Of a DNA stretch of 11,414 nucleotides, positions 1-7,680 are shown one piece after another. Origin of the DNA: Tulasnella sp. 424 (Eukaryota; Basidiomycota; Agaricomycetes; Cantharellales; Tulasnellaceae); contig WSUB01000428.1 in assembly GCA_019633425.1 (NCBI GenBank), positions 1-11,414 on the forward strand, written 5' to 3'. The position numbers and the translations under genes are program-made. The notes beneath the pieces are model-generated. The model was not told the DNA's origin and made no database searches. It saw only the letters and a program-made list of their open reading frames with translations. The first letter of the stretch is position 1, and the number at the start of each line of letters is the position of its first letter.

Positions 1-515
1 AACGTTTGCTTCAATCCGGACTCACTAGCACAGCTAATCCACTTTGGCTCCCTAATTTTACGTAGGATTGAATTATAATTTAAAAATTAAATACTTCACC
101 CAGATTCGTCGCATCACGGGAGGCCACCGGCAACTGATCAGCCCCATAGTATTATATCCATGCATCGAACCCGCAAATGTAATGTTAACTTTATGTAATA
201 CAGTGCTGCCACGCGTCGTCTACACTCATGCCGAGGTGGCGGTGGACTGGTCCTTACGCAATAAGTTCCTGAGAATTAGAACCTCATGAAACCTAAATCT
301 CAAATGAGCGGATTGCTTATTACTATTTAAAATATTTACTTGGGTCAAATGTTCGTCTCGCCCCCTCGCCGTCTTCCACAACGACGACGCCCATCATCCC
401 TGATGGCGGGGTCGCGTCGTGTGATATAATAAATCTGGATGTGAGGATCCTGACACCCTTGGGGCTGTTTGGCCGAGGTCATTTCCCGGGAGGGGGCTGG
501 GGCTCGCGGGGTTCT
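1..515. other. Unassigned sequence upstream of the truncated first copy
   Basis: No gene can be supported here. In the complete copies, exons 9 and 10 and the first half of exon 11 lie within about 550 nt before the end of exon 11, so this stretch is where they should be in copy 1. None of their hallmarks is seen: no TGLTLWK, VEAAVPP or YVWS..FTLNS coding in any frame. A weak resemblance to an exon 10 end followed by a donor around 400-445 is too degraded to call. The frame of the retained exon is open upstream to 441, but the encoded residues are glycine-rich and unlike the family. Confidence 0.5.
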
Positions 516-839
516 CTCAGCACGGGCTTTCAATTTGCCAAGTCTCAAGCACTTGATTTCAGATATGAGCAAGGGGTAGGTCCATATATTTCCCCCAATG
601 ACTACTTCGCACGGAACCTTTTCCCGTGCATTTTACGAACGCCGAGGTTTGTTCATCCTCCTAACGAGTATTCGGATTCTGTAACCTAGGACACTGAGAA
701 CGCAACTGTCATCTCCGTCACGACGCCTGAACCAGCTCACCCTGTAGTACGGTCTTCAATGAACATCAGCCAGGACCGGGTGGTTCGCCTAGGGAATGCA
801 CGGCGTTCCAAGGAAGGCACCAGCGATGAGGCTGTCTAA
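516..839 (+). pseudogene. 3' end of a DUF6534-like 7-TM gene (copy 1), apparently 5'-truncated
   Basis: Two pieces match the other copies. Nucleotides 516-575 encode the second half of exon 11 (LSTGFQFAK... ending EQG), and 690-839 encode the whole last exon: 49 codons and a TAA at 837-839. They are separated by an intron at 576-689 with donor GTAGGT and acceptor CCTAG, in phase 0 as in the paralogues. The last exon carries the conserved tail, including TPEPAHPV and SMNISQDRV. The membrane-spanning exons and the N-terminal half of exon 11 are not recognisable upstream. The fragment may be a pseudogene left by a duplication breakpoint, or it may have gained an unrelated 5' part; the reading frame that remains is undamaged. 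Copy 4 is its nearest relative in this region, including in the intron. The family assignment is firm; the pseudogene status is inferred. Confidence 0.68.
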
Positions 840-935
840 TTGAAGTGGAGAAAGGCGGATGGAATTCCGTCGTTGACCCGAGGGGGCTGCCTCACTTGGT
901 ATGGCTGGCGTACTGCCGGACTACTGTTGTTTCCT

Positions 936-982
936 CCTGATTCGAGTTTTCTTCCCTGATTCGAGTTTCCTTCCCTGATTCC
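936..982. repeat. 19-bp tandem repeat, about 2.5 units
   Basis: Two full units (936-954 and 955-973) beginning CCTGATTCGAGTTT differ at one position, and a third partial unit follows from 974 to 982 before diverging. The repeat lies about 100 nt after the stop codon of copy 1, in its presumed 3' flank. It is pyrimidine-rich on the + strand. It is a minisatellite-like array with no sign of a function. Confidence 0.85.
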
Positions 983-1460
983 TTTTTACCTCGTTCCTTT
1001 TAGCTATCCATAAAAAGTCCTATAATCAGCAGTCTATTTACACGAACGGGCCCAACGGGCGATCGAACGATGGTGCAAGCTGCCTACAAAGACATAGAAC
1101 GCCTTGTTTAAATCGAGACTCACCCGTACCTGTGTAAGTGATTATGAGAATAAATTATAGCACCATGAGGACGCGTTTGGTCCTACGCCCATGGCTCCAT
1201 ATGAGGTATAAATTGGGTGGAGGTCAACCCAGAGGGGGATAGTAGAGCGTCATCTAGTGTATTGTGGTCTCCCAGTGCCAGCAAGTCTTGGAGAGCGTCG
1301 AATAAGTAGGTGGATAGAAAGGTCGAGTTCCGAGACCAATTGTATAGAACTCTCCACTGAGATTGTATTTATTTCTTCGTCCAACTACCGCATCTTCTGA
1401 GGAGGCACAGAAAGCTGAGTTCGATGTGGCATCCCCCCGACCACGCCGGTCACATACAGC

Positions 1461-1564
1461 GGATTTGGGTCACGTGACAACACAATGGAACCCCGTTCCG
1501 TCTGCGCCCGGTCCTCCCCTGTCGTACTCCTCGTCCCTTCCTGTCGCTGCCATGTGAACCCTCA
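1461..1564. promoter_or_regulatory. Duplicated upstream block with a CACGTG E-box
   Basis: This block matches 5381-5529 in the interval before gene 3. The first 40 nt of each align almost without gaps, and the ends match at CCTGTCGCTG and GTGAACCCTC. CACGTG at 1471-1476 is the palindromic core bound by bHLH factors; the matching position in the other copy reads AATGTG, so the site is not conserved. The block lies 0.96 kb before the gene 2 start but only about 0.16 kb before the gene 3 start. A regulatory role is inferred from conservation in noncoding DNA only. Confidence 0.35.
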
Positions 1565-2150
1565 ATTCCGACGAACCCGTCCCTTCAGCTTGGAGAATCA
1601 ATTCTTGGGAGCGGGGGGAACGGATCAGGGTTTCGCTTCCGAACCGTAGGAGATGAAAGGAGTGTGAGCGATCGTCCGAGATCCGCCCCGCCCTTGCATA
1701 CCGTCCTGTCACATATACGCCCATGCAGATGTGAAATTCAAACCCATCGAGAAAACCCACTCCACGCGATTGTCCAACGCGTCCAGCTCAAGGCTGGCTT
1801 GAAGACATGGCACTTGTATGGGCTAAACGGGGCAGAATTCCAGGTGATCAGACGTCGCTCGGATTCCCAATCAAGACAACTTTGCATTGAAATCGGGCTA
1901 AGGCCGGATCGTCATTTTTGCGTTTGTCACCCACAGGTGTCGACGCTGACGAGTACTTTTAGGGTGGAGGGAGCATGAAACAAGCCTTCAGCCTTGGATT
2001 TAACGTTGTCTCCCCGGCTCTTCCAATTAGGCAATTCGATTGATTTGGGGTATCTCGGCTCCAGCCGTTTCCCTCACCAGTATGCTGACTATACGCGACG
2101 CGATCTATGCAGAAGTGAACAGACATCTAGCAAAGCGTACCCTGCTGAAG

Positions 2151-2523
2151 GATATTCAGATCTGACCCTTGAAGAACCAAAAATAGAAACAGGTTCGTAA
2201 CCTTGCTTGTTGCTGCGTTAGTGGTGGCGCAGGCTGCGGTGCGAAGCTGATGGTTGCGACCGAAAGCCACGCGGGGTCTGAGTTCGGTGCCGAGCTCTGA
2301 TCCAAATCCCCGGAACTCATTGTTACACCCCGCCACGCGCAAAAACGCTCTCCCGCCCTTGGATCGACTTTTGCATGGCGACTCCTTCTACTCGTTCCTT
2401 TCCTCCCCATCACCAGCTCCTGACCCCCCTCCGAAACGCCAGCAGTGCTCCAAAGTTCGAGTACCGTGGCTCGTTTTCCCTTAACCATTGTATGCACCGA
2501 TAGGCCGGCCGCCTGCTAGTGAG
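2151..2523 (+). promoter_or_regulatory. Proximal upstream region of gene 2, shared with gene 4
   Basis: The region opens with GATATTCAGA (2151-2160) and AGAACCAAAA (2173-2182), which recur in the same order before gene 4 (9408-9433). They lie 373 and 355 nt before the respective start codons. Close to the start, a CT-rich stretch CTCGTTTTCCCTTAAC at 2470 onward matches CTCGTTTCCTTTTGAC at 9723-9738. CT-rich tracts just before the start are common in fungal promoters that lack a clear TATA box, and none is seen near the expected position here. The transcription start is not determinable. Confidence 0.45.
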
Positions 2524-4316
2524 ATGGTTGATGAAGCCACTCAGCGTTTCGAGACAGGCCCAGAAGAAACACTGGGACCATGGTTCGTTGTCACCACTGT
2601 CCCGTTCTATTCGGCTCTTAACATTATACCTCTATTTTATGAAGGTTCTTAGGCTTCGTTAGTCTTACATTTATGATGGTATGCCACGTTACAGTTGTCG
2701 TGGTGGCTGAATTCTAAAGGGGATATCTTAGGGTGTCCTGGCCAGCCAAGTCACTAAATACTTCTCTACCTTTGGATACGAATCAATGAGGCTGTGTTTA
2801 CTGGTCGTCTTTTGTATTATTTTATCCGTGTGAGTCCCGTGCACGCCTCAGCATGAGAATAGTGCGACTAACGAACGCCCCTCTGGGCGATCGAACCAGC
2901 GCTCAATGGATAGTAATTATGACGGCCGAGTGGGGTTGGTTTGTCGCGAAGTGAGCAGTGCTTCTTGATCCAGTACCGGGCGAGGGCAATACTGACGATT
3001 CGGACGGTCCGCCAGTTACAGCGATTGGCAGTGAGTCCAAAGGCTCCCTAACTCTCAGTCCCTTCACAAACTCGGAATCTTTACAGTGGATTTACGGCCG
3101 TCCCGTGGCAACTGCCTGCGTTCACTGGCATTACTTGGCTCACCATTTTCACTTCCCAACTGTTTTTTGCATCGCGATGCTACACCCTTTACGGTCGTAA
3201 CAAATTGATTTTTGGAGCTCTTCTTTTTGGTAAGCACTCTAAGCTTTGGGTGGAAAACGGTCCTCTGACTCGTGGATCAGGAATGACTGTTTATTTGGGG
3301 TTCTTCCTGTTTTTCGCCGCACTCTTAGCGATAGATTCATTGAACTTTCCGATGCTCTATACAATCTGTAGGAACTCATTCCCCATCCTCCCCTTGAGTT
3401 TCCTTTGACTAATGATTCCTCGTGGATTGCCATATAGCGACGTGTGGTCTCAGCGTCAACGTTGGTAAGCCCACAGTATTTTCCTGCCTCCTTCTTGCGG
3501 GGGCATCACATTGACCAAGTTCGGGCAGCTACGGATATCGCGGTTACGGGACTCACACTGTGGAAGATAGGGCGGGGTGACAATATGTACAGTCCTAAAA
3601 CGCAATACGGCCTCCGACGACTCCGAAACCTGATCGTTGAGGCGGCTGTCCCTCCGACTATTTGCGTCATCCTCAGTATCGGCACTTTCATAGGAACGGT
3701 CAGTTCACAGCCTTTTGACGATTTCGGAATTGCATGAGGCGCTGAGACTTGACCTTACCTCATCTGCGGTCGGGGCTTTGTCTTACTGGCACAGATCCGG
3801 AAGGACCTAGTTTCTCACTGGTTCGTAATGGTGTCCTCAACGGTCTATGTCTGGTCGATGATGTTTACATTAAATTCGTGAGTAGTGCTGACTCGGTCGA
3901 CCAGCGCGCCATTTCGGAGGGAGCGATCTTTACTGACTGTTTTGAATTTGCTCCGCCTTCGCGATAGGCGGCCGACAATTCGGCAGACATTCGACGCCCC
4001 AACCAGTAACGAGGCAAAAGCGCTCAGCACGGGGTTTCAGTTCGCCAGGGCTCAAGTCTCTAGCTGTCAACACGATGAAGGGGTTGGTATATTATTACTT
4101 GGCATTGTGCTACTGCCGAGGTTCCTTTGTCTTGCTAAAGTCGTTCTAATTTTATGCTAGAACATCGAGAAGGCAACTGTCACTCTCGCTATGATGCCTG
4201 AACCAATTCACCCTGTAAGAACGTCCATGAATCTCAGCCAGGAACGCGTAATTCGCCACCCTACATTTGAGAATGCGCGGCGTTCCAAGGGAGACCTCAA
4301 CGCTAACATGGTCTAA
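2524..4316 (+). CDS. Seven-transmembrane DUF6534-like protein (copy 2), 12 exons
   Basis: Exons: 2524-2582, 2645-2678, 2732-2829, 2900-2950, 3016-3030, 3087-3229, 3281-3367, 3438-3464, 3529-3698, 3795-3877, 3968-4082, 4161-4316. They sum to 1038 nt, giving 345 residues and TAA. All introns are GT-AG, 51-96 nt, and sit at the same places and phases as in the two paralogues. Predicted membrane segments lie at about 20-37, 50-72, 98-116, 126-151, 165-184, 205-228 and 234-254. Landmarks are LGPW (17-20), NYSDW (81-85), FTSQLFFASRCYTLYG (107-122), VATDIAVTGLTLWK (171-184), VEAAVPPTICVI (208-219) and FTLNSR (252-257). The polar tail contains MMPEPIHPV. Segments 5-7 ending in LNSR fit the DUF6534 family of fungal membrane proteins, whose function is unknown. 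The start is the only ATG giving a short N-terminus before LGPW and has its counterpart in the other copies. Splicing was inferred by eye from copy comparison, so individual acceptors may shift slightly, for example at exon 9. Confidence 0.87.
3016..3030 (+). other. 15-nt microexon (exon 5) of copy 2
   Basis: Between acceptor CGCCAG and donor GTGAGT, the 15 nt complete an Asn codon, encode Tyr-Ser-Asp-Trp, and leave two bases of the next codon. The other copies have the same exon at 6221-6235 and 10309-10323, with Y-G-D-W. It lies in the extracellular or lumenal loop region between predicted membrane segments 2 and 3. Without it, exon 4 joined directly to exon 6 would stay in frame but lose five residues. 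Confidence 0.85.
3438..3464 (+). other. 27-nt microexon (exon 8) of copy 2
   Basis: The 27 nt run from after acceptor CATATAG to donor GTAAGC, entering and leaving in phase 1. They encode the start of membrane segment 5 (GLSVNV). Exons of exactly the same length and phase lie at 6681-6707 and 10742-10768, where the residues are ALTINL and GLCVNV. Since 27 is a multiple of three, skipping would remove nine residues without a frameshift. Confidence 0.82.
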
Positions 4317-5685
4317 CAAACGAGGAGGAGTGATGATTGATTTTCATCGGTCACCCAAGGAGCAAAGGATGATCTCAAGATGATACTGGAGTCCTCTGAA
4401 TTTGCCCCAATCGGTAGAGCTGTCCCGCGTAATAGTAGACTGCCGTCGTTACTATAGGCCAAGTTAAAGTTAAATTCGGGAAATCGGGTAGAATCTTTCT
4501 AACGTTATTAACTAAATTGGAGTACGTAAATACGATTGTCCCCTATGGCATCTATCATGGATGGCGCATTTAAGCTGAGACGATGGTGCCGTTTGATGAA
4601 ATAAACGTCTGCGATCCTTCCTTTAGTCAACGTAGTTGAGGGAAAAGGAAAGAGCTCGCAGGGCGAAACAGACCATCTACGCGGTGCGAACAAACACGTA
4701 CAAAGGTATACGTCACACAAACATTACTTTACGACACCGTTACCTCATCTTCATTCGAATTTGCCTTCCTCCTTCGTTTTCACCGTCCATGGAGGGTCTT
4801 ACGGTCAGCAATTCATTTATTCGGATCTGCACACTGGATGGCGACTTGTTTGCATCAGGCTAGACCTACCGGAAAGGCAACTTGCCTAATCCCCAGAGCG
4901 AGGACCGTATCATCACCCTATTATGTCCCCCCCTCCTGGTTATTACTTGGCTTGAAAATGGCGCACTGGAGACTTAGAAAGACACAGAACGCCTTGTTTG
5001 GATCTAGACCTTCTAGCACCTGTGGCAGGGGATCTCGTACCACGCGTTGAATTAATACCAGTGCTAGAATTATGAGGACAGTGGACACCGATCGTGGGGC
5101 CATAGTTTGTTCTCAGACACAAGTAGGATGAAATTAAAGGGGACTCGTAGAGCGCCATCTGCCAACATGATTCCGTTATGATCTCGAGGGAGAGTTTTTG
5201 TCGCATGCCAGGTATACAGGACGTAGAGGCCGGTCAAGGGTCAGGACTACTTGTATGGGACTGGATCCAGTGAGATTGTTTCACGATTCAAGCTGACGTA
5301 CCTCCTGAGCGGACAAATTTAGCTAAAGTTCGAGGCGTCATCCCGTTTGGATTCTCTCCGACCATTGGGGGCATGGGTGTGGACTTTGGGTAATGTGATA
5401 ACATAATGGAACCCGTTCCGACGGCGGAACCCTGTTGGTTCCTCGCGGGGTGGCCTCCAATTGCTCCGTTCCAACTTTTTCGATCTCCGATCCACAGTAA
5501 TGAGCCTGTCGCTGTAACGTGAACCCTCGTTTTCAGCTCCTAGTTCGACACGCTTCCGGTTCTCCCGATCAACAGCTCTGATCAGAGCATCATTATCCTC
5601 CAAATTTTACTCCTGTGGCGCATTTCGCAAGTGGCCAGCTCATTCCGACATTCCTTTGTTTCCAACACTCTGTCTACCTAAAAAT
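4317..5685. other. Interval between copies 2 and 3, no gene recognised
   Basis: The 1.37 kb contain no supported gene. Just after the gene 2 stop, 4345-4370 weakly resembles the 3' flank of copy 1. Blocks at 4978-4999, 5147-5160, 5267-5279 and 5381-5529 occur in the same order as in the copy 1-2 interval, showing duplication of the flank together with the gene. The final 60 nt before the gene 3 start are pyrimidine-rich (TTCCTTTGTTTCC at about 5650), as before genes 2 and 4. Small open frames on both strands across the shared blocks are not kept in the same frame, so the blocks are probably noncoding. Confidence 0.55.
5381..5529. promoter_or_regulatory. Second copy of the duplicated upstream block
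   Basis: This is the counterpart of 1461-1564, here about 45 nt longer because of an insertion in the middle. The left part keeps ATGGAAC and CCGTTCCG; the right part keeps CCTGTCGCTG and GTGAACCCTC. It ends 157 nt before the gene 3 start codon, so it falls in the likely core promoter or 5' leader. The E-box seen in the other copy reads AATGTG here. Function is inferred only from conservation. Confidence 0.35.
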
Positions 5686-7595
5686 ATGGCTCAACTCAAT
5701 AGAGAGCGGTCACCTGTGCAGAACGATCCTATAGGTTTCTTTGGCCCATGGTATGGGAACCTGTTCCTCCCCCTATTGCCCTGACAGACTTTTAATATTG
5801 TTTTTGTTTTTTTTTCCCCCTCTTTTCTAGGTTAATGGCTCTCGTCGGTATCACCTTTATGATGGTCTGTATCTCCTCTATGGCCGTAGTCTCGGTATGA
5901 GCTGCTCGTTTGCTGAAACTCAGTCCCTCAACAGGGCATCCTGGCCGCGCAATCGACGAAGTACTTCTCCGCGTTTGGCTACGAGGGACTACGCATATTT
6001 GCGTTAGTGGTGTCTTGTATTTTGCTGTCACTGTGCGTATGCATCTCATATCCTGCCAAGCCTCTACAAGGATAGGCGCTAAGGAAGAACCCTCCATATA
6101 TTGCAGAGCCCAATGGGTGGTCATTATTCACGTTTCGTGGGATTGGTTTGTTTATCAGTCAGTCCCCTCTACGCCTTGTTTGCTCTTGAAGAGGCTGACA
6201 ACGATCCACTGCAACTCTAGCTACGGCGATTGGGGGTGAGCTCAATCGACGGCTCAGTATGAGGCCATCATGGACTTAAGCTATCCCATTAGGCACTTTG
6301 GTTCAATCCAGTGGCAATCCCCTACCTTACAACTGGTCTCTCGACTTGCTGCATTCACGTCACAACTGTTCTTTGCCTACCGATGTTACCTGCTATACAA
6401 CCGTAACAAACTCATTTTGGTAGGTCTTATGCTAGGTAAGTAGGCATCATACCACCTACAAAAAGGACTATTCCCACTAACGTCTGACGTCTGGAACTGA
6501 AGGCATGTCGTCGGCTCTGGCGTTATTTGCAACAACTGCCAGTGCGATAGCCATTCCGAAGGGGCGCCCCACTTCTTCATCTCCGTTCTTTACGTCTTCA
6601 CTTCCGAGAACACTCAGTTGAGAGAACTCTAAATTAGGAGCTCGAACACCGACTCTGACCCACCGTTTGAAACCTTTCAGCAATTCCCGCGTTAACCATC
6701 AACCTGGGTGCGTCAACGTTCTCATCCGCGGCTCCTACCCTTTTTCATTTATCACGCCACCAATGCTGAAACGCGTCTCTTAGTAACTGATATTGCTATT
6801 ACTGGTCTTACCCTATGGAAGCTTGGAGGACGTAGTGGGCAGACTGGTATCCCCAAGACGGAAAGTGTCGTGTGTCGGCTCCGCAACGTTACCGTTGAAG
6901 CTGCTGTCCCTCCAGCAATCTGCGCAGTCATAAACATGGTAACGTACCTAACACTGGTACATCCTTATTTCGAAGTGCTGTAGAATGAGGGATAATAATG
7001 CTAACGGAACCGCGGCATCTTTTTACGACACTGATAGAGCAACATGACCCACAACTGGTTCGCCATGATGACCGCTAGGTTCTATGTTTGGTCTTTCATG
7101 TTTACGTTGAACTCGTGAGTCGTCACGCTCTCATATGCACTGGGTCCTCCTGCTTCTCGAGCTCACCCTATCCTTGCGCTTCGTACTACTCGCAACCATT
7201 GCTTTCGACGGTTCCCCGATCCCTGCCAATTTCCGCACTCCTCTCCGGGATCACACGACGCAGTCGAGCTGCCATTCGACGAGAGCTCAACGCTACGAGC
7301 CACGATGGTCAAACTTTGAGCACAGGCTTTGTGTTTGCGAATAACCGGGGGTCAGGTTTTGACCGTCGACAGGGTGTAAGTTCTCATGCTTTCGTCCCTA
7401 TCACTTCGCTGTGGGCTCGTTCCCCCCTGCTCCGACGTTAGCGCGCCAAACGATCGCACTCATTTAATGGCTCGTCTGATTTTATAGCATGCCGGGAAAT
7501 CTACTGTCATCATTGCAACGATACCAGAGGTCATTCACCCTACGCGAGCCTCATTGGGGAGCATTGACCGGCGCAGCGCTGCAAGGAGCATCTAA
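5686..7595 (+). CDS. Seven-transmembrane DUF6534-like protein (copy 3), 12 exons
   Basis: Exons: 5686-5750, 5831-5864, 5935-6032, 6107-6157, 6221-6235, 6293-6435, 6503-6616, 6681-6707, 6784-6956, 7038-7114, 7264-7375, 7488-7595. They sum to 1017 nt, giving 338 residues and TAA. Predicted membrane segments lie at about 22-39, 52-74, 100-118, 127-153, 176-196, 217-240 and 245-264. Landmarks are FFGPW (18-22), HYGDW (83-87), FTSQLFFAYRCYLLY (109-123), VTDIAITGLTLWK, VEAAVPPAIC and FTLNSR (262-267). It is the outlier of the array: exon 7 is 114 nt instead of 87, intron 10 is 149 nt instead of about 90, and the last exon is 36 codons instead of about 50, though IPEVIHPTRAS still marks the tail motif. 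The segment GQTGIPKTESVVCRL fits the DUF6534 loop before segment 6. The end of exon 7 uses a poor donor (GTTGAG) chosen because only it keeps phase 1, so residues about 156-174 are uncertain. Function unknown. Confidence 0.82.
6221..6235 (+). other. 15-nt microexon (exon 5) of copy 3
   Basis: Acceptor AACTCTAG and donor GTGAGC flank 15 nt encoding the end of His, then Tyr-Gly-Asp-Trp. This copy has a His codon where the others have Asn, because the last bases of exon 4 differ (CA rather than AA). Length and phase equal those of the paralogous microexons. Confidence 0.85.
6681..6707 (+). other. 27-nt microexon (exon 8) of copy 3
   Basis: It starts after a good acceptor (ACCTTTCAG) and ends at donor GTGCGT, phase 1 at both ends, encoding IPALTINL plus split codons. 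Its length equals that of the paralogous exons, which supports it despite low residue identity. Joined to exon 9 it gives NLVTDIAITGLTLWK, matching the paralogues. Confidence 0.75.
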
Positions 7596-7662
7596 GCGAC
7601 AGGGCTACATTTGGGAGTACTCGGGGCTCTTAGGAAGACGCCAGCGGAGGGGTTATCAAAGC

Positions 7663-7680
7663 GGTGATGAATTCGTCACC
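7663..7680. repeat. 18-bp near-perfect palindrome after gene 3
   Basis: GGTGATGAATTCGTCACC reads the same on both strands except for one mismatched pair (T at 7668 against G at 7675). It starts 68 nt after the gene 3 stop codon, in the presumed 3' untranslated region. It could fold as a hairpin in RNA or be a binding site for a dimeric protein; neither is shown. Confidence 0.6.

Larger units (their letters stand above)
840..2523. other. Interval between copies 1 and 2, no gene recognised
   Basis: This 1.7 kb holds short, unconserved frames only. It contains a 19-bp tandem repeat (936-982). Three blocks are shared with the interval between copies 2 and 3: 1088-1109 (21 of 22 bases identical to 4978-4999), about 1354-1368, and 1461-1564, which includes a CACGTG palindrome at 1471-1476. 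Nearer gene 2, a block beginning at 2151 is shared with the region upstream of gene 4. The sequence between about 1565 and 2400 has no counterpart before gene 3, so gene 2 either gained, or gene 3 lost, roughly 0.8 kb. Confidence 0.55.

Noticed and set aside
4838..5050. Possible small gene across the 4978-4999 conserved block.
   Set aside because: The matching block at 1088-1109 gives a different frame with an early stop on the + strand, and the minus strand comparison is not kept in frame beyond a few codons.
5319..5603. Minus strand frames at 5319-5603 and 1470-1760 lying over the same duplicated block and both containing GFH followed by VT.
   Set aside because: The shared residues are few and come from the conserved nucleotides; the two frames diverge at once and differ in phase outside that stretch, so the block is better seen as noncoding.
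5797..5830. Long T/C run that might be a simple-sequence repeat.
   Set aside because: It directly precedes the CTAG acceptor of intron 1 of gene 3 and is well explained as its polypyrimidine tract.
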